Source of the DNA: Chryseobacterium sp.
Lineage (GTDB): Bacteria; Bacteroidota; Bacteroidia; Flavobacteriales; Weeksellaceae
Length of the DNA: 7,070 nucleotides
Assembly (NCBI GenBank): GCA_030146295.1
Contig: JASLCD010000456.1
Span: forward strand, 1-7,070
Direction: 5' to 3'
Made by a program: the position numbers and the translations under genes. Shown here in pieces: positions 1-5,906 of the stretch (its first letter is position 1; each line of letters opens with the position of its first letter). The notes beneath the pieces were generated by a model. It had not been told where the DNA came from, did not search any database, and was given only the letters and a program-made list of their open reading frames with translations.

Positions 1-3
1 CTT

Positions 4-11
4 TACTTTTG
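4..11 (+). promoter_or_regulatory. Bacteroidota -7 promoter element for topA
   Basis: The octamer TACTTTTG is a perfect match to the TAnnTTTG -7 element used by the primary sigma factor of Bacteroidota. It ends 18 bases before the topA ATG at 30. Transcription would start about 4-5 bases after the box, giving a very short leader of roughly 14 bases. The -33 (TTG) element would lie outside the window and cannot be checked. The same octamer occurs at 7037-7044 with nearly the same distance to a start codon. Confidence 0.7.
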
Positions 12-29
12 CAAAAATTTTTAGTTAGA

Positions 30-2591
30 ATGTCGAAAAATTTAGTAATCGTAGAGTCCCCGGCAAAAGCAAAAACTATTCAAAAATATTTAGGAAAGGA
101 TTTTGAAGTGAAATCCAGTTTCGGGCACATCCGGGATCTTCCTAAAAAAGGCATGGGGATAGACCTTACTACATTCAGTCCTGATTACGAAGTTTCAGCA
201 GACAAGAAGAAATTGGTAACCGAATTGAAGGCTGCAGTAAAGAAAGCCGATATGGTGTGGCTCGCTTCCGATGAGGACCGCGAAGGGGAGGCTATTGCAT
301 GGCACCTGGCGGATGAATTGAAATTGAAGCCGGAGAACAGAAAGAGAATTGTTTTTCATGAGATTACCAAAAATGCCATTCTAAAAGCAATCGACAATCC
401 AAGAGATATAGATCAGAACTTAGTAAATGCCCAGCAGGCCAGAAGAGTGCTGGACAGAATTGTAGGTTTTGAAATGTCACCCGTTTTATGGAAAAAAGTA
501 AAACCGGGACTATCTGCAGGAAGAGTACAATCTGTAGCAGTAAGATTGATCGTTGAAAGAGAAAAGGAGATTCGTGAGTTTACGCCAAAAGCAAGTTTTA
601 AACTTGATGGAATCTTTTTAAATAAAACAGAGCAGGAAATAGCTGCTAAACTGAAAAAAGACTTCGAAAAAGAAGAAGATGCAGAAAAATTCCTGGAGCA
701 GGCAAAAACTACAGAATTTAAAGTTCTGAATGTTGAAACCAAACCAGGTACACGTTCTGCTTCAGCTCCATTTACAACTTCTACATTACAACAGGAGGCT
801 TCCTCAAGACTTGGATATAATGTAACCAATACCATGCGTATGGCACAAAGGCTGTATGAAGAAGGGTACATTACCTATATGAGAACAGACTCCGTCAACC
901 TTTCTCAGGAAGCAATTGAAGGAGCTAAAAAACAAATTACATCAGAATACGGAGCAGAATATTCTTCTCCAAGAAATTACACTACAAAATCTGCTTCAGC
1001 GCAGGAAGCTCACGAAGCAATCCGACCTACAGATTTTGGAGTGAAAAGTATAGGAGATGCACAGCTGAACAAATTGTATCAATTAATATACAGAAGAACA
1101 CTGGCTTCTCAGATGGCTAATGCCAAAATTGAAAAGACTGTGATCGAAATAGGAAGTGCATCATTACCACATCATTTTGAAGCACAGGGAGAAGTGATTA
1201 TATTCGATGGTTTCCTGAAAGCTTATGGTATTGTAAAGGCAGAGGATGATGATGAAGAAAACAATGATAAATTGTTGCCAAAAGTAAGCGTAGGAGAGGT
1301 GTTGAATTACAAAATCATTACCGCTACTGAAAAGTTTACAAGACCTAGTGCAAGATATACCGAAGCAGGTTTGGTGAGAAAACTTGAAGAATTAGGGATT
1401 GGTAGACCGTCTACTTATGCGCCGACAATTCAGACGATTCAGAACAGAGAATATGTGGATAAAAGAGAAGTTGAGCCGCATACCCGTGAAGTAATCAAAA
1501 TGTCTTTAGCAAAAGATAAGATCAAAAAAGTAGTTCTTGAAGAGAAATTTGGAGGGGACAAAAATAAATTCCTTCCGACAGATATAGGTGAAGTGGTGAA
1601 TGATTTCCTGACCGATAACTTCAGAGAAATCCTTGACTATGGTTTCACAGCAAGAGTAGAAGAAAGCTTTGACGAAATTGCAAGCGGTGACCAGAAATGG
1701 AAAGAAATGATGACGAATTTCTACTCAAAATTCCACCCGAGAATTGAAGACGTAGAAGAAAATGCAGACCGTGCAACAGGAGACAGATTATTAGGAATAG
1801 ATCCGAAGACTGGTAAAAATGTACATGCAAGAATCGGAAGATTTGGAGCAATGATTCAGATTGGAGAAACAGATGATGAAGAAAAGCCTGTTTTTGCTTC
1901 ATTAATGACTGGTCAGAATATTGCAACCATTACTTTTGAAGAAGCATTAGAGCTATTCAAATTGCCTTTCGACTTAAGTGAAGTAGATGGACAGCAAGTT
2001 TCAGTAGGGGTGGGTAGATTTGGACCTTATGTGAAATGGGGAGAAACGTACATCAGCATTCCTAAGGGTGAAGATCCACTTTCTGTAGATCAGAAACGTG
2101 CAGAAGAAATTATCAACGAAAAGAAAATTGCTGACGCTCCTATTGCAACGTATAAAGGAGAGCCTGTAACGAAAGGAACAGGAAGATTCGGACCATTTAT
2201 CAAGTACAAATCTATTTTTGTAAACGTACCGAAGAAATATGACTTTGAAAATCTTTCTCAAAGTGATATCAATGAATTGATAGATGCAAAGCTTGAAAAA
2301 GAAGCCAATCGTTATATCCAGCAGTGGGAAAAAGAAAAAATCTCTATTGAAAACGGAAGATGGGGACCTTTCATCAAATTCGGAAAAGCCATGTTCAAAA
2401 TTCCGAAGAAAGCAGACGATTCAAAATATGAAGCTGATGAATTGAAAGAACTTTCTTTAGATGAGGTTAAAAAATGGATTACAGATCAGGATCCGAAAGC
2501 CTTTGCTGAAAAGAAAAAACCGGCAGCTAAAAAAGCTGCCACTACAAAGAAAACAACAACGGCAAAGAAACCCGCCGCTAAAAAGAAATAA
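30..2591 (+). CDS. topA: DNA topoisomerase I (type IA)
   Basis: Relaxes negatively supercoiled DNA by cutting and passing one strand; cytoplasmic, acting on the nucleoid. The 853-residue protein opens with the TOPRIM domain (VIVESPAKAKTI at residues 6-17; acidic triad in SDEDREGE, D81/D83/E85). It continues with LSAGRVQSVAVR (161-172), the active-site tyrosine Y283 in GYITYMRTDS, AQEAHEAIRP (324-333) and GIGRPSTYAPTI (456-467). The C-terminus has four topoisomerase C-terminal repeats marked by GRFG/GRWG at 603, 662, 718 and 776, then a 26-residue Lys/Ala/Thr tail (828-853). There is no cysteine anywhere, so the zinc ribbons of the E. coli enzyme are absent. I chose ATG at 30 because the family begins MSKNLVIVESPAKAKT. 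The in-frame TTG at 9 lies inside the -7 promoter box and would add seven atypical residues. The gene is monocistronic, with its own promoter and terminator. Product identity is secure. Confidence 0.98.
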   Translation: MSKNLVIVESPAKAKTIQKYLGKDFEVKSSFGHIRDLPKKGMGIDLTTFSPDYEVSADKKKLVTELKAAVKKADMVWLASDEDREGEAIAWHLADELKLKPENRKRIVFHEITKNAILKAIDNPRDIDQNLVNAQQARRVLDRIVGFEMSPVLWKKVKPGLSAGRVQSVAVRLIVEREKEIREFTPKASFKLDGIFLNKTEQEIAAKLKKDFEKEEDAEKFLEQAKTTEFKVLNVETKPGTRSASAPFTTSTLQQEASSRLGYNVTNTMRMAQRLYEEGYITYMRTDSVNLSQEAIEGAKKQITSEYGAEYSSPRNYTTKSASAQEAHEAIRPTDFGVKSIGDAQLNKLYQLIYRRTLASQMANAKIEKTVIEIGSASLPHHFEAQGEVIIFDGFLKAYGIVKAEDDDEENNDKLLPKVSVGEVLNYKIITATEKFTRPSARYTEAGLVRKLEELGIGRPSTYAPTIQTIQNREYVDKREVEPHTREVIKMSLAKDKIKKVVLEEKFGGDKNKFLPTDIGEVVNDFLTDNFREILDYGFTARVEESFDEIASGDQKWKEMMTNFYSKFHPRIEDVEENADRATGDRLLGIDPKTGKNVHARIGRFGAMIQIGETDDEEKPVFASLMTGQNIATITFEEALELFKLPFDLSEVDGQQVSVGVGRFGPYVKWGETYISIPKGEDPLSVDQKRAEEIINEKKIADAPIATYKGEPVTKGTGRFGPFIKYKSIFVNVPKKYDFENLSQSDINELIDAKLEKEANRYIQQWEKEKISIENGRWGPFIKFGKAMFKIPKKADDSKYEADELKELSLDEVKKWITDQDPKAFAEKKKPAAKKAATTKKTTTAKKPAAKKK

Positions 2592-2610
2592 ATAGTCTTT
2601 AATACAATAG

Positions 2611-2640
2611 GAAAGCACAGATTTTGGTCTGTGCTTTTTG
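2611..2640 (+). terminator. Intrinsic terminator of topA
   Basis: A perfect 10-bp stem, AAAGCACAGA (2612-2621) with TCTGTGCTTT (2628-2637), closes a 6-base loop. The descending arm runs into a T-tract (2635-2639). It starts about 20 bases after the topA stop codon, so it ends the topA transcript and isolates it from the next gene. Confidence 0.92.
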
Positions 2641-2645
2641 CTTTT

Positions 2646-2955
2646 ATAAAGTCAGTTGCCTAAGTTGTATGACTTGTGTTTTGCATCGAGAATCATTTTA
2701 AAAAATATACAATTGCATATGATAAGAGTTGGATAAATTTCTCTATTTTGGGATTTAACCTTGCGGATAACGATGATTACGTAACTCTAAGTATAAATAC
2801 GCAAATGGAAATTTCAGTAATAAGACTGTGATATTCAGTGCTTTAATTCTGTAGTTTTACATCGTAATATTACAAAAGGTGGAGTTCAGGAACCACTTTA
2901 AAAACGAGGCGGATTCTGAAAAGCCAAACGAGTAAGAAAACAAAACTATAAAATC
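2646..2955 (+). other. Gene-free leader before the 124-residue protein
   Basis: About 310 AT-rich bases between the topA terminator and the next ATG hold no ORF of credible length on either strand; only mini-ORFs of about ten codons, such as 2669-2701. There is no perfect TAnnTTTG box. The nearest approximations are TAGTTTTA at 2852-2859 and TATTTTG at 2744-2750, and neither has a convincing -33 element. The last 80 bases are richer in G and C than the rest. They contain a weak, bulged inverted repeat (AAAGGTGG at 2876-2883 against CCACTTT at 2893-2899) and a GGC/GCC pair (2908-2910 and 2922-2924), so a folded 5' leader is possible. I recognise no riboswitch or other RNA family here. Confidence 0.5.
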
Positions 2956-3330
2956 ATGGCAGAATTTAAATTTAGCGAAGAGGCTATTTCGCACGCATTA
3001 GAAGCAGCAAAAAGATCACACGAAGACAGTCAGGCAAATCGCCGTTCATCCGGAGCAGATTCAGACTTAAGCCTTGCCAACGCCAGCGCAGGTTATCTTC
3101 TTGTAACAGCAGAGTGTATATCAATTACTGTTGAGAACAACAAAGTTTGTATCAACTTACCATTAGGCTTCGGGAAATACTGCTTCAGTATCCCATTAAG
3201 TATTCCTAATGGAACGGCTGGCCAGGCTTGTTTGTCTATTTGTACTACCTGGGGAATTCCAACAGGGATCAGAGTTACTATTATTATAGGTGGAATAACG
3301 ATCATCAGCCAATCATTCGGAAAGTGCTAA
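2956..3330 (+). CDS. Hypothetical cysteine-rich 124-residue repeat protein
   Basis: I do not recognise this family. Residues 1-45 are polar and charged and look helical (SEEAISHALEAAKRSHEDSQ), with an Asn/Arg/Ser/Asp-rich hinge around 27-42. Residues 46-124 are hydrophobic and look like beta-strand. They contain six cysteines (54, 65, 76, 92, 96, 124). C54, C65 and C76 are spaced exactly 11 residues apart and begin three similar units: CISITVENNKV, CINLPLGFGKY and CFSIPLSIPNG. A very hydrophobic segment, TIIIGGITIISQ (108-119), lies near the C-terminus, and the last residue is Cys. No N-terminal signal peptide, lipobox or certain membrane helix is visible, so location is unclear. ATG at 2956 is the natural start; it follows an A-rich stretch without a Shine-Dalgarno sequence. 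The gene stands alone between a long leader and its own terminator. Coding is supported by ordinary codon use and the terminator just after the stop. A bacteriocin-like or modified peptide precursor, or a self-assembling beta protein, is speculation. Confidence 0.82.
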   Translation: MAEFKFSEEAISHALEAAKRSHEDSQANRRSSGADSDLSLANASAGYLLVTAECISITVENNKVCINLPLGFGKYCFSIPLSIPNGTAGQACLSICTTWGIPTGIRVTIIIGGITIISQSFGKC

Positions 3331-3359
3331 TCAGTTAATATCCGAATTAGAATAAAAAC

Positions 3360-3395
3360 ATCCGTCTCATATTATGTGAGACGGATTTGTTTTAT
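3360..3395 (+). terminator. Intrinsic terminator after the 124-residue protein
   Basis: A perfect 10-bp stem, ATCCGTCTCA (3360-3369) with TGAGACGGAT (3377-3386), encloses a 7-base loop. A T-rich tail follows (TTTGTTTT, 3386-3393). It lies 30 bases after the stop codon at 3330. An A-rich run precedes the stem, so it could also work weakly on the - strand, but no - strand gene needs it. Confidence 0.9.
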
Positions 3396-3550
<155 letters not shown>

Positions 3551-3575
3551 TTGTCAAAGTTTAAAACTTTGACAA
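3551..3575. repeat. Near-perfect palindrome (12-base inverted repeat)
   Basis: TTGTCAAAGTTT (3551-3562) and AAACTTTGACAA (3564-3575) are exact reverse complements separated by a single A. As RNA the innermost pairs must open into the loop, leaving about a 10-bp stem. No T-tract follows, so it is not itself a terminator. Short palindromes of this kind are often members of dispersed intergenic repeat families, or could be a binding site for a dimeric regulator. Neither can be shown from a single copy. Confidence 0.85.
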
Positions 3576-3591
3576 GCTTGGTGAAAATACC

Positions 3592-3621
3592 AGCCGTCAA
3601 CAATTTGTTGACGGCTTTTTT
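3592..3621 (+). terminator. Strong intrinsic terminator with no gene upstream
   Basis: A perfect 11-bp stem, AGCCGTCAACA (3592-3602) with TGTTGACGGCT (3606-3616), has a tight ATT loop and a T6 tract (3616-3621). The T-run shows that it acts on + strand transcripts; the other strand lacks one. The nearest upstream gene already has its own terminator at 3360-3395, so this one has no evident coding client. It may be a backup, end an untranslated RNA from 3396-3591, or insulate the promoter at 3666. Confidence 0.88.
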
Positions 3622-3665
3622 GTGAACAATATATAGCACACTCTACTCAGTTCCTATGTTTTTTG

Positions 3666-3673
3666 TAAGTTTG
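3666..3673 (+). promoter_or_regulatory. Bacteroidota -7 promoter element for the ureohydrolase-like gene
   Basis: TAAGTTTG is a perfect TAnnTTTG match, 42 bases before the ATG at 3716. Transcription would start near 3678, giving a leader of about 38 bases. I find no clear TTG -33 element at the usual distance upstream. The strong terminator at 3592-3621 shields it from upstream transcription, so this is the likely promoter of the 3716-5791 unit. Confidence 0.6.
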
Positions 3674-3715
3674 TTACATCAAGCAATTAATCAATTATTA
3701 CATTCACATTAAAAT

Positions 3716-4786
3716 ATGGATTTCGAAGACTTTATCATTTCACCAAGAAATTTCAAAACAGAAAGCTGGCAGATAGGAAATCGGATTACAAAAGAAATCA
3801 AAGAAGACAGCATTGTCCTTTTGTTTGTATCTGATTACAGAGGAGTAGGCGGAGATGCGGAAGTGCAGGATTTTACAGCAGTAAGGAACGAGTTTTATAA
3901 ACTGTCGCAGATGGATTTTGAAATTCCTGTGGTAGATCTTGGGGATCTGGTGTCTGGGAAATCTGTGCAGGATACCCATTATATTTTGCAGGAAGTTCTG
4001 TCGGCATGTCATTATAAAAGGGCGATTCCGGTGATTGTAGGCGGATCTAATGATTTTGCCTTCTCATTATTTTCTGCTTTGAATTTTCATCAGAAAAATA
4101 TCAATTATACCCAGATCAGTAATATTATTTCCCTTCAGCAGGGCGAAACCATCAATGAACATACATTTTTAGGTAAAATTTTCGGAGCTAAGAATTTTTC
4201 TATTAAGAATTATCATCATTTGGGATATCAGAAACATTTGAACGAAATGGATTCTGTAAGATTGATCAAAGAAGTAGAATTTGATATTATCCGTCTTGCC
4301 GAAATGATGAATTCTACAGAAAAAACAGAACCTTTCTTCAGAAAAACAGATCTGGTTACCTTAAATTGTGATGCTGTGGAAAGTTTCAGTGAACCTTTTT
4401 CTATGAATCCACAGGTAAATGGATTAAACAGGAGAGAAATTTGTGCCTATATGAAGGAAATCGGATTAAGTGAAAATCTGAAATCTGTAGGAATTTTTAA
4501 TTATAATATTTATTCGGAAAACCAGCTGAATCACCAGCTTTTAGCACAAATGTTATGGTATCTGATCGAAGGAATCAATATCCAGCATTCCCACCCGAAG
4601 GAAAGACATTATGAGCTGTTCTATGTTTTGATAGATGACAGACAATATGCTTTCAAGCGTGATACTTTCAGTAATTTGTGGTATTTTGGTGATGATGAAA
4701 ATATAGACAATTGCATTCCATGCTCCAGAAAGGATTTTGATGAAGCTAAGAAAGGCTGGCTGAATGCAAGACTGACGAAAATTTAA
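3716..4786 (+). CDS. Arginase/formimidoylglutamase-fold protein, probably non-catalytic
   Basis: A 356-residue ureohydrolase-superfamily protein, slightly longer than typical arginases (about 300). Family landmarks in order: VVDLGDLVSGKSVQDTHY (72-89), the strand IPVIVGGSND (104-113) where active enzymes have GGDHS, ISLQQGE (138-144) where the DAHxD motif is expected, TLNCDAVESFSEP (215-227) in place of SxDxDxxDP, and NGLNRREI (235-242) in place of GGLxxRE. Active enzymes hold two manganese ions with the His and Asp residues of these motifs. Here nearly all those ligands are replaced, so hydrolysis of arginine, agmatine or formiminoglutamate is unlikely. From memory, flavobacterial genomes carry similar degenerate homologues often labelled formimidoylglutamase and often near topA. 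No signal peptide is visible, so it is probably cytoplasmic. A promoter box precedes it at 3666, and the stop is 3 bases before the glycosyltransferase start, implying co-transcription. The fold assignment is good; the true role is unknown. Confidence 0.88.
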   Translation: MDFEDFIISPRNFKTESWQIGNRITKEIKEDSIVLLFVSDYRGVGGDAEVQDFTAVRNEFYKLSQMDFEIPVVDLGDLVSGKSVQDTHYILQEVLSACHYKRAIPVIVGGSNDFAFSLFSALNFHQKNINYTQISNIISLQQGETINEHTFLGKIFGAKNFSIKNYHHLGYQKHLNEMDSVRLIKEVEFDIIRLAEMMNSTEKTEPFFRKTDLVTLNCDAVESFSEPFSMNPQVNGLNRREICAYMKEIGLSENLKSVGIFNYNIYSENQLNHQLLAQMLWYLIEGINIQHSHPKERHYELFYVLIDDRQYAFKRDTFSNLWYFGDDENIDNCIPCSRKDFDEAKKGWLNARLTKI

Positions 4787-4789
4787 TGT

Positions 4790-5791
4790 ATGACAAATGT
4801 TCCCCCAAAAGTATCCATTATTGTTCCTGTTTATAATGTTGAAAATTATCTGACAAAATGCCTGGACTCCCTGGTGAACCAAAGTCTTTCCAATATTGAG
4901 ATTCTTGTAGTGAACGATGGGAGTAAAGATGATTCTGAAAAAATTATTGAACGATATGCACAAAGATATCCCGAAAAAATAAAAGCCTTTACCAAAGAGA
5001 ACGGAGGTTTAAGTGATGCCCGTAATTTTGGAATTGACAAAGCTGCAGGAGAGTATATAGGTTTTGTAGACAGTGATGACTATGTTTCCGAAACCATGTT
5101 TGAGGAAATGTCTCTTTTAGCAGAAAAATATCAGGCAAAAATGGTGATCTGCAATATCCAGAAAGTTGACGAAACCGGGAAGGTTACCCAAAAACTGACT
5201 CAGCTTCCTAATATGCCTGAGAAAATAGCCCTTGAAAGTAATTTTTCAGTGTTCTCGGATATCAGCTATTTTGCATGCAATAAACTGTTCAAAAAAGAAC
5301 TTTTTTATCAGAGGAGATTTAAAAAAGGAGTTCACTTTGAAGATATTCAGCTTATTCCACAACTTTTACTGGAGTGTGATACCATTGCCCAAACCCAGAA
5401 TTTCCATTATCAATATCTTGAACGTACCGATTCTATTACAAAAACCCATACAGAAAAGGGACTTGATATGCTGAAAGCAGTGGCTGATGTGGAAAATATA
5501 TTCAATGAATCTCAATATTCCCACAAAAAAGAGGAACTGAAAAACTTCCAGATTTTTGAAGGAGTGTATTCATTTCTGGCCTATCTGGCGTTTGTGAAAA
5601 AAGAAGAAATATTTTATAGTATGTCTGATCAGTTGGTTCTTTTTATGAAAGAAAGACAAATAAAAATTCAAGATATATTGAAGTATAGTCGTTTTGGTAG
5701 GAATTATCTTTTATCTTTGCCTTTGAAGAAAAAAATTTTTTATCTGTTGTTTTTTGGAGGACAGAAAAGATTGATAAGAAAGTTGGTTTAA
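4790..5791 (+). CDS. Family 2 glycosyltransferase (GT-A fold)
   Basis: Transfers a sugar from a nucleotide-sugar donor to a growing glycan at the cytoplasmic face of the membrane. The N-terminus is classic GT2: VSIIVPVYNVENYLTKCLDS (8-27), the nucleotide-binding VVNDGSKDDS (40-49), NGGLSDARNFGI (71-82), and the metal-binding DXD as DSDD (94-97, in GFVDSDDYVS). FEDIQ (183-187) lies where the catalytic-base ED motif is found. CNKLFKKELF (163-172) is also typical of capsular and exopolysaccharide GT2 enzymes. The C-terminal third (about 240-333) is variable, with a basic, hydrophobic end (LPLKKKIFYLLFFGG, 310-324) that could sit against the membrane. At 333 residues it is full length for this group. 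The ATG at 4790 is 3 bases after the preceding stop, so translation is probably coupled. Donor and acceptor cannot be read from sequence. The WecA-like transferase downstream suggests lipid-linked surface polysaccharide or glycoprotein glycan synthesis. Confidence 0.95.
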   Translation: MTNVPPKVSIIVPVYNVENYLTKCLDSLVNQSLSNIEILVVNDGSKDDSEKIIERYAQRYPEKIKAFTKENGGLSDARNFGIDKAAGEYIGFVDSDDYVSETMFEEMSLLAEKYQAKMVICNIQKVDETGKVTQKLTQLPNMPEKIALESNFSVFSDISYFACNKLFKKELFYQRRFKKGVHFEDIQLIPQLLLECDTIAQTQNFHYQYLERTDSITKTHTEKGLDMLKAVADVENIFNESQYSHKKEELKNFQIFEGVYSFLAYLAFVKKEEIFYSMSDQLVLFMKERQIKIQDILKYSRFGRNYLLSLPLKKKIFYLLFFGGQKRLIRKLV

Positions 5792-5906
5792 TAAACACAA
5801 ATGTATGTACTATTGTTTCGAGCGATAGAAAAATGATGATGAAGTTCTTTATAAGTTCTGCATTGTGAGTTTTTATTGGGAGATACAAGTGCTGAATAAG
5901 AAAAGA

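Noticed and set aside
413..871. A 152-codon open frame on the - strand inside topA
   Set aside because: It lies entirely opposite a securely identified, conserved part of topA, and its translation (Ser/Phe/Leu-rich) resembles no family. It is a shadow of topA codon use, as are the - strand frames at 1645-1926 and 2001-2261.
2522..2540. GGCAGCT / AGCTGCC hairpin in the 3' end of topA
   Set aside because: It falls within Lys/Ala codons of the basic tail, where AAA and GCT/GCC/GCA repetition produces it by chance, and no T-tract follows. The real terminator is at 2611-2640.
3093..3305. A 70-codon - strand frame opposite the 124-residue protein
   Set aside because: The + strand frame is longer and is followed by a terminator in the right orientation and position. 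The - strand frame has neither promoter nor terminator.
4553..4963. A 136-codon - strand frame across the ureohydrolase/glycosyltransferase junction
   Set aside because: Ile/Asn/Phe-rich antisense of two well-supported + strand genes, with no motif, promoter or terminator of its own.
5810..5828. Possible terminator CTATTG / CGATAG between the glycosyltransferase and the WecA-like gene
   Set aside because: The stem is only 6 bp with one G-U pair and lacks a following T-tract, so it does not support a transcript end here.
5833..5868. A mini-ORF beginning ATG ATG ATG between the glycosyltransferase and the WecA-like gene
   Set aside because: Only 11 codons (MMMKFFISSAL) with no conserved feature. 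It could be a coupling leader peptide, but nothing beyond the Met run supports it.
5865..5906. Upstream GTG start extending the WecA-like protein by 14 residues
   Set aside because: The extension is polar and does not resemble family N-termini, whereas ATG 5907 has a purine-rich upstream stretch and directly precedes the first hydrophobic segment. The GTG start cannot be excluded.
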